From the NCBI RefSeq assembly GCF_003634045.1, contig NZ_RBIM01000007.1, forward strand, positions 215,501-278,351: a stretch of 62,851 nt of DNA. Reading direction: 5' to 3'. Made by a program: the position numbers and the translations under genes. Shown here piece by piece: positions 9,490 through 17,843 of this stretch (positions are counted from its first letter, which is position 1; the number at the start of each line of letters is the position of its first letter). Source of the DNA: Maricaulis maris (GTDB lineage: Bacteria > Pseudomonadota > Alphaproteobacteria > Caulobacterales > Maricaulaceae). The notes under the pieces are model-generated. The model had not been told where the DNA came from. It made no database searches and saw only the letters and a program-made list of their open reading frames with translations.

Positions 9490-10443
9490 ATGCGTTTCAC
9501 CCTTTCCGCCACACTGGCCCTGGCCCTCAGTGCCGCCGCCTGTGCCCGCGAAGCCGAGACTAGCGCCAGCGATGCAGAGGTCGCCCGCCATCAGCCTGCA
9601 CCGACAGTGTCAGCCCAGGCCGAACCGACGGCGCCGCAATGGCAATTGCCGGACGATGCCTGGCGAACGGCGGACCAGGAAGATCTGCTCTATATCGACA
9701 CCGATCACGGCATGGTCATTGTCGAAATGGCACCGGAATTCGCGCCCAACCACGTCGCCCGCATGCGCACGCTGGCGCAGGAACGTTTCTACGATTTCCT
9801 GGTCTGGCACCGCGTGATCGACGGCTTCATGGCCCAAGGGGGCGGTTCGCGGTCCAATCCCGGTCATGCGGCCGATGTTCCGGGGCTGGAAGCCGAGTTC
9901 ACCGTGCGTCGCTCCGGCGAGCCGGTCGTGACCGAATTGCAGGACCGCATCATCAATCCGCGTGCCCTGCCTCAGACCGCCAAGGCCGGTTTCTGGGACG
10001 GTTTCCCTGCCGGTACGCAGACTGCGGCACTGGCCGCGATCACCGGTGATGGGCAGGTCCAGTCCTGGTTGCTGCATTGTCGAGGCGCCGCCTCGGCAGC
10101 GCGTACGGGTGATCCGAATTCCGCCCGCAGCCAATTCTATCTCACACGCGGTCATTCCGAGCATCTCAACGCGCAATACACCTCGTGGGGGCGCGTTCGC
10201 GTCGGTCAGGAAGCGGTTGATGCGATTGCCGTCGGATCCGCCATGGACGATCCCGATTTCCGCCCGGATACGATCCGCTCGATGCGCACGGGCGATGAAT
10301 TGCCGGCGGAAGATCAGGTCACGATCCAGGTCGCCGACACCGACAGCGCGGCCTTCGCCAGCTATCTGGACACGCTGCGTGACGCGTCTGGAAATCTGCC
10401 CGACATTTGCGATATCACCGTGCCGACCCGGATTATGGAATAG
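9490..10443 (+). CDS. cyclophilin-type peptidyl-prolyl isomerase, lipoprotein
   Basis: Envelope cis-trans prolyl isomerase, assisting folding of exported proteins. The 317-residue product starts with a signal and lipobox LSAAAC (Cys near residue 18), then a low-complexity linker. The cyclophilin domain from about residue 70 contains FYDFLVWHRVIDGFMAQGG and later SARSQFYLTRG. An insertion of about 60 residues separates the halves of the domain compared with the small cyclophilin encoded next, so catalytic efficiency is uncertain. ATG 9490 gives the best signal peptide; GTG 9484 overlaps the coaD stop and is possible. Confidence 0.85.
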   Translation: MRFTLSATLALALSAAACAREAETSASDAEVARHQPAPTVSAQAEPTAPQWQLPDDAWRTADQEDLLYIDTDHGMVIVEMAPEFAPNHVARMRTLAQERFYDFLVWHRVIDGFMAQGGGSRSNPGHAADVPGLEAEFTVRRSGEPVVTELQDRIINPRALPQTAKAGFWDGFPAGTQTAALAAITGDGQVQSWLLHCRGAASAARTGDPNSARSQFYLTRGHSEHLNAQYTSWGRVRVGQEAVDAIAVGSAMDDPDFRPDTIRSMRTGDELPAEDQVTIQVADTDSAAFASYLDTLRDASGNLPDICDITVPTRIME

Positions 10444-10451
10444 GAAGACCC

Positions 10452-10904
10452 ATGGCTGAAGAACATCTCGTATTCACGCTTGAAGGCGGCGACGTCACCA
10501 TCAAGCTGCGCCCCGACCTGGCGCCCAAGCACGTTGCCCGTATCACTGAGCTGGCGAAAGACGGCTTTTATGACGGTCTGACCTTCCACCGTGTGATTGA
10601 CGGTTTCGTCGCCCAGGGCGGTTGTCCGAATGGCAATGGCATGGGTGGGTCCGGCCAGCATATCCCGGCAGAATTCTCTGCCGAACCGCATGTTCGCGGC
10701 ACCATGTCGATGGCCCGGGCGTCGGATCCGGACAGTGCATCCAGCCAGTTTTTCATCTGCCTGGATGACGTGCCTTACCTCAACAACCAGTACACGGTCT
10801 GGGGCGAAGTGATCTCCGGCATGGAACATGTCGATGCGCTGCCCAAGGGCGAGCCGCCGGCCAATCCTGGCTCGATCGTCAAGGCGACGGTCGTCGAGGC
10901 CTGA
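10452..10904 (+). CDS. ppiB: cyclophilin-type peptidyl-prolyl isomerase, cytoplasmic
   Basis: Compact 150-residue cyclophilin without a signal peptide, so probably the cytosolic PpiB-type prolyl isomerase. Visible landmarks are FYDGLTFHRVIDGFVAQGG (with the active-site Arg and Phe region), GTMSMARASDPDSASSQFFI and the Trp-containing YTVWGEVISGM. It starts 8 bases after the stop of the exported cyclophilin, so the two isomerases form one transcript, one per compartment. The two proteins share motifs and probably arose by duplication. Confidence 0.93.
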   Translation: MAEEHLVFTLEGGDVTIKLRPDLAPKHVARITELAKDGFYDGLTFHRVIDGFVAQGGCPNGNGMGGSGQHIPAEFSAEPHVRGTMSMARASDPDSASSQFFICLDDVPYLNNQYTVWGEVISGMEHVDALPKGEPPANPGSIVKATVVEA

Positions 10905-10908
10905 GGCC

Positions 10909-11514
10909 TTGAGCTGGATAAAGACACTTGATCGAAAGGCGGCCACTGGCCGCCTTTCGGCTATCTATGACCGGGTTGCCGGCAAGACTGGTCAGATCGA
11001 CAATATCCTCGCCGCCCATTCCCTGCGCCCGCACACGCTGGAGGGCCATATGGCCCTCTACAAGGCGGTGCTGCACCATTACGGCAACAGCCTCGACAAG
11101 GCCTATCTGGAAGCCATCGGCACCTGGGTTTCTTCGCTGAACAAATGCGCTTATTGCGTCGAGCATCATTTCGCCGGGCTTACGAGCTTGCTGGGTGATG
11201 AAGACCGCGCGGCGCAGATCCGCGCCGCCATTCACAGCGGTATTCTGGAGCGCGCCTTTTCAGGGCGCGAGCTGGCCGGCCTGCGTTATGCGGAAATCCT
11301 GACGCGCACACCCCATGCGTTGACAGAGCAACATGTCGTGGCCCTGCGGGAGGCCGGGTTCGATGATGGCGAAATCCTGGAGATCAACCAGGTCACCGCT
11401 TATTTCGCCTACGCCAACCGAACCGTGCTGGGCCTTGGTGTCAGCCATGACGGCGAGACGCTGGGCTTGTCACCGAAGGTCTCCGACGATCCGGAAAGCT
11501 GGTCTCACGATTGA
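10909..11514 (+). CDS. AhpD-like / carboxymuconolactone decarboxylase family protein
   Basis: Alkylhydroperoxidase-like protein of the peroxidase-related family, 201 residues. The thiol motif C-A-Y-C-V-E-H-H around residue 80 matches the CxxC-x-x-H active site of AhpD-like proteins, which reduce peroxides or partner proteins. No ATG is available at the family's start; TTG 10909 (MSWIKTL) follows GAGG with a 9-base gap and matches the family N-terminus. A perfect 13-bp inverted repeat (10933-10959) lies within codons 9-17. The 3' end overlaps the convergent nuclease-fold gene by 10 bases. Confidence 0.75.
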   Translation: MSWIKTLDRKAATGRLSAIYDRVAGKTGQIDNILAAHSLRPHTLEGHMALYKAVLHHYGNSLDKAYLEAIGTWVSSLNKCAYCVEHHFAGLTSLLGDEDRAAQIRAAIHSGILERAFSGRELAGLRYAEILTRTPHALTEQHVVALREAGFDDGEILEINQVTAYFAYANRTVLGLGVSHDGETLGLSPKVSDDPESWSHD

Positions 11515-12503
11515 TCCGGGCGCGCGGCCGCAAGGAGCCGCATGCGCGCTATCAACGGGCGGTGGTCCGAGCCGGTATCCGGCCCGGCCGTGATCGACAT
11601 TGTCCGCCAGTCCTCGCCGGCAAAGATATGGTCAATCCCGATCAACATCGGCGCGACGGGCAGATCGCCGGTCAGGCCTTCCGACGGCCAGCTCGGTAGG
11701 GCGATGGATCGGCGCTCCAGGCCGAGGTCGCGCTCAATGCGGGCGAGGGCGCGGGATGGGGCCGCCGCATTGAAATCTCCCATCACGATCAGGGTCGATT
11801 GATCCATCCGGGTCAGCGCACGCGCGAGATTGCGGCGCTGGCAGTCCTGCGCAGCGCTGGGGAAGGGCCAGGTGAGATGGACGGAGACAATGACGGCGTC
11901 GCGTCCGTCCGGCAGCTCGACCCGGGCCCAGACCGCCGGCGGCAACTCCCAGTCACAGGGTACGGCATTCTCGAAGGAGATTTCCGGCGGATGCCGCACG
12001 CAGCCACTGTCCAGCATCGGCAGGCGGGTGAGCACGCGGACGGACCGGCAGCGCGCGACATGCGGGAAGGCGGATTCCAGCTGGTCGACGGCCGACTTGG
12101 CCTGGCGGGTTGCCTCCTGCAAGGCGAGGATATCTGGCGCCAGGGCTTCGATCACGGCCGGTACGCCTGCCGCATTGGTGCCGAGACCCCACAGATTATG
12201 GGTCATGACGGTCAGTTCGGCGCCGCCGCCCGACGCATCGGCGACCGGTTCGAGGTCCAGCCTCCGCAGCCATTCCGGGATGGCTGGCAACAGGATCGCC
12301 GCCACGCCCAGCGACAATGTGACGGGCAGCCAGCGATGGCGATTGCGCAGTGAGAACAGCGTCACGGCGATTGTGGATATCGCGACCAGCGGCCATATCT
12401 GCCGCCAGGCGTCAAAGCCGCGCCAGACCGGCGCCAGTGTGATAAATGCGGCGAGGCTGAGGACCACGCACAGGGCCAGAACCGCGGAAATCGTGTGACG
12501 CAA
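11505..12503 (-). CDS. membrane-anchored endonuclease/exonuclease/phosphatase family protein
   Basis: 332-residue protein with two or three N-terminal membrane helices (about residues 5-90) followed by an EEP-fold domain. Landmarks of the fold are MTHNLWG, ALQEAT (metal-binding Glu), [16 protein letters not shown] and the final SDHRPLIA. Family members cut nucleic acids or phosphodiesters, or act on sphingomyelin or inositol phosphates; substrate and side of the membrane are unknown. The start is TTG 12503 (LRHTISAVL), 8 bases after GGAGA; the longer frame upstream runs into queA, which is divergent at 12587. Confidence 0.75.
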   Translation of the reverse strand: MRHTISAVLALCVVLSLAAFITLAPVWRGFDAWRQIWPLVAISTIAVTLFSLRNRHRWLPVTLSLGVAAILLPAIPEWLRRLDLEPVADASGGGAELTVMTHNLWGLGTNAAGVPAVIEALAPDILALQEATRQAKSAVDQLESAFPHVARCRSVRVLTRLPMLDSGCVRHPPEISFENAVPCDWELPPAVWARVELPDGRDAVIVSVHLTWPFPSAAQDCQRRNLARALTRMDQSTLIVMGDFNAAAPSRALARIERDLGLERRSIALPSWPSEGLTGDLPVAPMLIGIDHIFAGEDWRTMSITAGPDTGSDHRPLIARMRLLAAARPDQS

Positions 12504-12586
12504 GGCCGGGATTCTCCATTCGCAACGCAGGCTTTCTACACGCCAAAGATTGCGAAGCCGTGTGTCCGAATATAGACCCCGCAGCC

Positions 12587-13648
12587 ATGCGTGTTTCCGA
12601 CTTTGATTTCCACCTCCCCGAGGAGCGGATTGCCCTGCGCCCCGCCCGGCCGCGCGATGCCGCACGGATGCTCCATGTCGCCTCCAATGGCGTGTTGGCC
12701 GATCGCGGCGTGCGCGACCTGCCGGACTTGCTGCAGCCGGGCGATCTGATGGTGTTCAACGACACCCGGGTGATCCCGGCGGCGCTCAAGGGCGTGCGCC
12801 CCGCAAGGGCGGTGGGCGGCGGCGGACCGGTCGAGCTTGAGGTCAATCTGCACAAGCGCATCGACGCCTCGGCCTGGCGGGCCTTCGTGCGGCCGGCCAA
12901 GCGTTTGCGCACTGGCGACACGATCACGTTCAGCGAGACGCTCACGGCGAAAGTGACCGGAAAGTCCGAAGGCGGCGATGTCCGTCTGGTCTTCAACGTC
13001 ACCGGCGCGGCGCTGGATGCGGCCATCGCGGTGGCCGGCGAGATGCCGCTGCCGCCCTATATCGCCCGCAAGCGCGGCGTCGACGAGCAGGACGAGGCTG
13101 ACTACCAGACCCTGTTCGCGACCCATGAGGGCTCGGTGGCCGCACCGACCGCGGGTCTTCATTTTACACCGGAATTGATGGCCGCGCTCGACGCGCGCGG
13201 CGTCGAGCAGACCCGCGTCACCCTGCATGTTGGCGCGGGAACTTTCCTGCCGGTGAAGTCTGACGATACCGATGATCACCAGATGCATTCGGAATGGTGC
13301 ACGGTGTCAGAGCAAGCCGCGGCCGCCATCAATGCCGCCAAGGCCGAGGGGCGCCGGGTCATCCCGGTTGGCACTACGGCCCTGCGCACGATTGAGAGCC
13401 TCGCCTCAGGCCCGGGCGTCATCAAGGCCGGCAGCCGCGACACGGACATTTTCCTTACGCCGGGCTCAAGCTTTGCCATCACCGACATGCTGATGACCAA
13501 TTTCCACCTGCCCAAATCGACGCTCTTCATGCTGGTCAGCGCCCTGTCGGGCCTCGACGTCATGCAGCGCGCCTACGCCCATGCCATTGCGGCGGAGTAT
13601 CGCTTTTACTCCTATGGCGATGCCTGCCTGCTGGAGCGCCGCACATGA
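12587..13648 (+). CDS. queA: S-adenosylmethionine:tRNA ribosyltransferase-isomerase
   Basis: Queuosine pathway enzyme that moves the ribosyl part of SAM to 7-aminomethyl-7-deazaguanine in tRNA, making epoxyqueuosine. The 353-residue product has the family's opening [14 protein letters not shown] and the blocks [39 protein letters not shown] and [16 protein letters not shown]. The ATG at 12587 is the first Met matching the family; upstream residues in the frame look random. The stop overlaps the tgt start (ATGA), so the two queuosine genes are translationally coupled. Confidence 0.96.
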   Translation: MRVSDFDFHLPEERIALRPARPRDAARMLHVASNGVLADRGVRDLPDLLQPGDLMVFNDTRVIPAALKGVRPARAVGGGGPVELEVNLHKRIDASAWRAFVRPAKRLRTGDTITFSETLTAKVTGKSEGGDVRLVFNVTGAALDAAIAVAGEMPLPPYIARKRGVDEQDEADYQTLFATHEGSVAAPTAGLHFTPELMAALDARGVEQTRVTLHVGAGTFLPVKSDDTDDHQMHSEWCTVSEQAAAAINAAKAEGRRVIPVGTTALRTIESLASGPGVIKAGSRDTDIFLTPGSSFAITDMLMTNFHLPKSTLFMLVSALSGLDVMQRAYAHAIAAEYRFYSYGDACLLERRT

Positions 13649-14787
13649 CGACCTTTCCCTATGATATCCACGCCACCGATGGCGCGGCGCGAACCGGTGT
13701 TCTGAAGACCAGCCGCGGTGATATCCGCACACCGGCCTTCATGCCGGTCGGCACGGCGGCGACGGTCAAGGCGCTCTACATGGACCAGGTCCGTGAGACC
13801 GGGGCCGACATCATCCTGGGCAATACCTATCACCTCATGCTGCGCCCCGGTGCCGAGCGGGTGAAACGCCTTGGAGGGCTGCACAAGTTTTCTACCTGGC
13901 AGGGTCCGATGCTGACCGATAGTGGCGGCTTTCAGGTCTGGTCCCTGTCCAAGCTGCGCAAGATGACCGAGGAGGGGGTGAAGTTCCGCTCCCATATCGA
14001 CGGATCCGAACACAATCTCACGCCGGAGCGCTCGATCGAGATCCAGGCCGACCTCTTGGGTGCTGACATCTCCATGCAGCTGGACGAATGCACGCCCTTT
14101 GGCTGTTCGGAAAAAGAAGCCCGCACCAGCATGGAGCTCTCCATCCGCTGGGGGCAGCGCTCCAAGGCGGCCTTCGGCACGCGCGACAGCCAGGCCCTGT
14201 TCGGCATTGTCCAGGGTTCGGTGTTTGAAACCCTGCGCCGCGAGAGCGCCGAGCGCCTGATCGAGACCGGCTATGATGGCTATGCCATTGGCGGTCTGGC
14301 GGTCGGTGAGGGCTTTGAGAAGATGTGCGATGTGCTCGACTTCACAACGCCGCACCTGCCAAGCGAGCGACCACGCTATCTGATGGGCGTCGGCAAGCCC
14401 ATTGATCTCGTCGAGGCGGTCGCCCGCGGTGTCGACATGTTCGATTGTGTCCTGCCGACCCGCTCGGGCCGGCATGGCCAGGCCTGGTCGGATCATGGCC
14501 CGATCAATATCAAGCGCGCCGAGTTCGCCGAGGATGACAGCCCGCTCAATCCGGAGATCGATTGTCCGGCCAGCCGGGATTATTCAAAGGCCTATCTCCA
14601 CCATCTCTTCCGGGCCGGGGAATATCTCTCGGCCATGCTGCTCTCCTGGCATAATATCGCCTACTTCCAGCACCTGACGGCGCGCATGCGGACCGCGATT
14701 GCGGCGGGTGAATTCGAGAGCTTCCGCAAGGACTTCCGGGCGAAATGGGAAGCGGGACAGGCCGAAGCCGCCGCGCGGGCTTCATGA
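13645..14787 (+). CDS. tgt: tRNA-guanine transglycosylase (Tgt), atypical zinc site
   Basis: Exchanges guanine-34 of GUN-anticodon tRNAs for a 7-deazaguanine precursor, the step before QueA. The 380-residue protein keeps the catalytic segment [26 protein letters not shown] and the [12 protein letters not shown] block. The C-terminal zinc motif normally reads C-x-C-x2-C-x25-H. Here the positions are Ile305, Cys307, Ser310 and His336, so two of three cysteines are missing while the surrounding residues ([14 protein letters not shown]) are well kept. Overlaps queA by 4 bases upstream and the acetyltransferase by 4 bases downstream. Confidence 0.94.
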   Translation: MTTFPYDIHATDGAARTGVLKTSRGDIRTPAFMPVGTAATVKALYMDQVRETGADIILGNTYHLMLRPGAERVKRLGGLHKFSTWQGPMLTDSGGFQVWSLSKLRKMTEEGVKFRSHIDGSEHNLTPERSIEIQADLLGADISMQLDECTPFGCSEKEARTSMELSIRWGQRSKAAFGTRDSQALFGIVQGSVFETLRRESAERLIETGYDGYAIGGLAVGEGFEKMCDVLDFTTPHLPSERPRYLMGVGKPIDLVEAVARGVDMFDCVLPTRSGRHGQAWSDHGPINIKRAEFAEDDSPLNPEIDCPASRDYSKAYLHHLFRAGEYLSAMLLSWHNIAYFQHLTARMRTAIAAGEFESFRKDFRAKWEAGQAEAAARAS

Positions 14788-15314
14788 CGTTGGACCTTCG
14801 CATCGAGGCGCTGGATGCGGTCGAGATTGATGCGCTGAGGTCCGAATTTTCCGCGTTGCTGACGGACTGTGTCGAGGCCGGCGCGTCCATTGGTTTCATG
14901 TCCCCGTTATTGGCCGGGCGGGCAGAGGAATTCTGGCGCGGTGTGGCCGAGGCTGTAGCCCGTGGCGACCGTATACTGTGGACCGTGCGGGACACCAGTA
15001 CAGGCACGCTTCTCGGCACCGTCCAGCTCATCATCGGCCTGCCGGATAACCAGCCGCATCGCGGCGATGTGGCCAAGCTGATGGTTTCGCCACAGGCCCG
15101 TCGCCGCGGCGTGGCCGACGCGCTGATGGCGGCGCTGGAGGCTCATGCGCGCAACACCGGACTGCGGACGCTCGTTCTTGATACGGTGACCGGTTCGCCA
15201 GCCGATGCGCTCTATCGCAAGCGTGGCTGGGTCGAGGTCGGGGCGGTGCCGGATTATGCGCTGCTCCCGGACGGCAGCCCCTGTTCGACGACTTTCTTTT
15301 ACAAGACGCTTTGA
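14784..15314 (+). CDS. GNAT family N-acetyltransferase
   Basis: 176-residue acyl-CoA-dependent N-acetyltransferase of unknown substrate. The acetyl-CoA binding motif A is seen as [18 protein letters not shown] (about residues 97-114), and the C-terminal [12 protein letters not shown] matches the closing GNAT segment. It overlaps the tgt stop by 4 bases and so is the third gene of the queA-tgt transcript. A role in tRNA modification is possible but not indicated by the sequence. Confidence 0.85.
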   Translation: MTLDLRIEALDAVEIDALRSEFSALLTDCVEAGASIGFMSPLLAGRAEEFWRGVAEAVARGDRILWTVRDTSTGTLLGTVQLIIGLPDNQPHRGDVAKLMVSPQARRRGVADALMAALEAHARNTGLRTLVLDTVTGSPADALYRKRGWVEVGAVPDYALLPDGSPCSTTFFYKTL

Positions 15315-15416
15315 CCTTACGCCCGGCGCACTGAGTCGGTTGATCCCTGGCAGCGACACGTCAGACCTGCGCGTTCCGACGCGGAATGAACCATTGATCA
15401 CTTGTCGGCCAGCGGG

Positions 15417-15496
15417 CCTCAGCCAGGATTTCAGGTCAAGGGCGCCGCAGGCGCCGCTTCGCGGGCAGGCCCCTTGAGCTGAAATCCTGGCTGAGG
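15417..15496. repeat. 80-bp palindromic repeat, copy C (different arms)
   Basis: It has the same core as copy A (GGTCAAGGGCGCCGCAGGCG and on to CCCTTGAGC), but the 17-bp outer arms read CCTCAGCCAGGATTTCA / TGAAATCCTGGCTGAGG. They are unrelated to the arms of copies A and B yet perfectly complementary to each other. The left flank CCAGCGGG is shared with copy B, and the right flank TCTC-CGGCAAG is shared with both. Confidence 0.8.
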
Positions 15497-15596
15497 CGGT
15501 CTCTCGGCAAGCGATGAATGGGGCGGAGTGGCGCGCCTGGCGCAACCATCTGCCCGATGGCACTAGGGCATGGCCGGTCCCTAGCCTGACTCCCGC

Positions 15597-15632
15597 ACAA
15601 AAAATTGCCCCCGGGTTGGGCGACCCGGGGGC
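15597..15632 (-). terminator. Rho-independent terminator of the PRC-barrel gene
   Basis: A 10-bp stem GCCCCCGGGT/ACCCGGGGGC (15607-15616 with 15623-15632) is followed on the minus strand by AATTTTTT. Confidence 0.9.
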
Positions 15633-15683
15633 AGATGGGCTTCAGTCGGGGACAGGGGCTGAAGCCCGCTCGGGGAGGAGCAA

Positions 15684-16280
15684 TTACCGGTTGGAACCGG
15701 ACGGCCCATCGTCGAGCTCTTCCGTATTCTCGTTGTCGCCATAATCGGTGTCCGACAGCGGGAATTCGCTGGCCGCATCCTCGTTGAAGCGCGGCAGGGC
15801 TTCATATTCGGCGCGGGTGTAGTCGATCACCGCGATCGGGCGACGGCCCTCCGGCGAGAAGGAGACCTGCGAGGCATCGATCTGGACCTCGTGACCGCCG
15901 ATATCCAGCCAGCCGCCGGCTTCGACCACGATGGCCTCGACTTCGCCCTCGGTGGTCAGGCGGACCCGTTCGACCTCGCCCAGGCGACCACCATCCTTGG
16001 TGTGAACCCGTAGGCCGACCCAGTGGTGGTCGTCCGTATAGGGGGCGCGGTCGAGGTCGGAATTGTCCCAAGCCTCGGCCGCAGCGCGGAAGAGATCATT
16101 GTCCTGGATGAAGCTGGACCGCTGCGGTGCGTTGGCATCACCCTCAACCTCGATCACGTCTTCGGATCGGGACTGCGACAGATCCTGCTGCGCCATTGTG
16201 GCGGCGCCGATCAGGGCGAGACCACCGCCGGCGGCAGTGGTCACGGCGAAAGCACGGGTCAGAATGGAAAGGCGTGTCAT
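15684..16280 (-). CDS. exported PRC-barrel domain protein
   Basis: 198-residue protein with an N-terminal signal (about residues 1-30, AATMAQQ) and a PRC-barrel-like segment around residues 85-165 (WVGLRVHTKDGGRLGEVERV and IDYTRAEYEALPRF). PRC-barrels are small beta-barrel binding domains found in photosynthetic reaction-centre subunits and the RNA-maturation protein RimM. In exported form their role is mostly unknown, often linked to stress. The C-terminus is acidic and low-complexity. A strong Shine-Dalgarno (AAGGAGGTCATC) precedes ATG 16280. Confidence 0.75.
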   Translation of the reverse strand: MTRLSILTRAFAVTTAAGGGLALIGAATMAQQDLSQSRSEDVIEVEGDANAPQRSSFIQDNDLFRAAAEAWDNSDLDRAPYTDDHHWVGLRVHTKDGGRLGEVERVRLTTEGEVEAIVVEAGGWLDIGGHEVQIDASQVSFSPEGRRPIAVIDYTRAEYEALPRFNEDAASEFPLSDTDYGDNENTEELDDGPSGSNR

Positions 16281-16413
16281 GATGACCTCCTTGGTTGTCC
16301 AACAACCGGCGTGAGCCGGGAATGACGACGTGCGTCATCATCATTCACCAAGACAACGGGGAGGGGCGGGGATTTGTTCCGCCAGCCTGCATGACAATGC
16401 GGTAAGGCGCGGT

Positions 16414-17043
16414 CTATTCCTGTTCGGCCTCGACCAGTCCATAGGCCTCGAAGGCGCGTCGCATCTGTGCCGGCGGACAGCCGAAACCGTCATATAGGCC
16501 GCGCAGATAGGCGCGTCGGCGTTGCGCCATTTCGCGTTGCTCGCGGGCCTCGCGTTCGATCCGGCCGGCGCCGCCAAGGAAGCGAACAACGGGACGGACC
16601 GGGTTCAGGCCGACAATCGTGGAGTGATAAAGGCCGCGGGCGCCGTCCGCCGCGGCGTCAGGCGCCTGCGCCGCGATGTGGGCGCTCTGGCCCATCCAGG
16701 TGTCGTGGTCATGATCCTCTTCCTCGGCCAGGCGCTGTTCTTCCTCGATATCCGGGCCGAGCACGACGGTCAGGCGGGCAATGTCCTGGGAAACGGTGGA
16801 ACAGCGCCGCGGTGAGCCGTCACCGCCATAGGGGGTGGGCACGGTTTCTTCGCCCTCATCGACCATGATCCGGCCCGGGCGCTCGCGCGGCAGGCCGACA
16901 GCGTCTTCCAGCGCTTCGGCGGTTTCCTCGCGCGCAAAATTGCTCGCACTGCCGGTGGATTGCCGGGTGGAACTGCATGCGCTCGCGCTCATCGCCACGA
17001 CCAGACATGCCAAAAGACTCAATCTTGCCCTCATGCGCTGCAT
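16414..17043 (-). CDS. putative lipoprotein of unknown function
   Basis: About 209 residues. The start is a short basic stretch (QRMRAR), a hydrophobic core and a lipobox-like SASAC, so it is probably lipidated. Later parts are rich in Glu, Asp and Arg: an acidic/His stretch near EEEQRLAEEEDHDHD, a predicted helical EREAREQREMAQRRR and a C-terminal CPPAQMRRAFEAYGL. I do not recognise the family. The start is uncertain: ATG 17043 or ATG 17034, neither with a clear ribosome-binding site. tRNA-Lys lies divergently upstream. Confidence 0.55.
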   Translation of the reverse strand: MQRMRARLSLLACLVVAMSASACSSTRQSTGSASNFAREETAEALEDAVGLPRERPGRIMVDEGEETVPTPYGGDGSPRRCSTVSQDIARLTVVLGPDIEEEQRLAEEEDHDHDTWMGQSAHIAAQAPDAAADGARGLYHSTIVGLNPVRPVVRFLGGAGRIEREAREQREMAQRRRAYLRGLYDGFGCPPAQMRRAFEAYGLVEAEQE

Positions 17044-17151
17044 TTTAATCGGTGATTGCGGCGAAATCTCATCAAAAATGCTGAAATCAGCAGGCAAAGC
17101 CCGATTGACCCCCCGGAATCGCGCGTATAGGTTCCGCCCTCCTCGTTCGGG

Positions 17152-17227
17152 GAGCCGATAGCTCAGCTGGTAGAGCAACTGACTTTTAATCAGTAGGTCC
17201 AGGGTTCGAATCCCTGTCGGCTCACCA
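17152..17227 (+). tRNA. tRNA-Lys (anticodon UUU)
   Basis: A 76-base cloverleaf with acceptor GAGCCGA/TCGGCTC, D-arm GCTCAGCTGGTAGAGC, anticodon arm ACTGA-CTTTTAA-TCAGT (anticodon TTT) and T-arm CAGGG-TTCGAAT-CCCTG. The 3' ACCA is encoded. Confidence 0.97.
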
Positions 17228-17255
17228 TTTCAAAGCCTTCCGCAATATCGCTAGT

Positions 17256-17302
17256 AATGGGACGTCGCCGCGTGCGGGACTCCGTCCCATTGACCGCACG
17301 CG
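17256..17302. other. interlocked inverted repeats (pseudoknot-like) after tRNA-Lys
   Basis: AATGGGACG (17256-17264) pairs with CGTCCCATT (17283-17291), and CGCGTGCGG (17269-17277) pairs with CCGCACGCG (17294-17302). The order A-B-A'-B' is that of an H-type pseudoknot or of two mutually exclusive hairpins. It starts 29 bases past the tRNA, in a position to be transcribed with it. Function unknown. Confidence 0.5.
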
Positions 17303-17344
17303 CGAGGCGCGGACCCGTCCATAAAACCCATGCCAGCCAGCGGG

Positions 17345-17423
17345 CCGTATCCGGTTCTTGAGGTCAAGGGCGGCGCAGCCGCCGCTTCGCGGTTTCACCC
17401 TTGAGCTCAAGAACCGGATACGG
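17345..17423. repeat. 80-bp-type palindromic repeat, copy B
   Basis: Arms are identical to copy A (17345-17361 with 17407-17423). The inner stem is GGCGGC-GCA-GCCGCC instead of GGCGCC-GCA-GGCGCC, a paired change that keeps base pairing. The flank after the right arm matches copy A for about 35 bases. Confidence 0.8.
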
Positions 17424-17843
17424 CTTTCTCCCGGCAAGGGTTGAATGGCGAGGTGCGCGCATCACGCGTCTTTCCGACCGCGCGCAGGAACAGGCGCGTC
17501 ACGCCGGCGTTCAAGTCTTCCAACACTTCGCCACCGTCATCGCCGGCTTGTCCGGCGGAACTCGTTCATGCGTTCAACGGGGAAGCAAAGGTCCCCCGGA
17601 TCGCGGCATTGCCGCGCCTGTGGGACGACGACGGTGTTGGTGCGAAGAGGCTGGGACTTGGCACATACCTCTGTCTCCGTACGCTCTCGCGCCGGAGAGG
17701 GAGGGGCGTAGCGTGTACGACAAGCACCTGTCAGTCTGCCGCCGCGACATCCCGGGAAATGGAAAACCGACCCTTGGCTGTGTTTGGCTTGACCTTCCTG
17801 CCATACCACCCCAGCTTCTCCGCAATAAAATGGGGAGGGGTTC
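17424..17843. other. intergenic region without recognised gene
   Basis: After the repeat flank I see no gene with a ribosome-binding site or recognisable protein. It presumably contains the promoter of the carboxylesterase gene. Confidence 0.4.

Larger units (their letters stand above)
15315..15683. other. intergenic region with repeat and terminator
   Basis: No gene is seen. The region holds palindromic repeat copy C (15417-15496, with related flanks on both sides) and the minus-strand terminator at 15597-15632. Confidence 0.6.
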
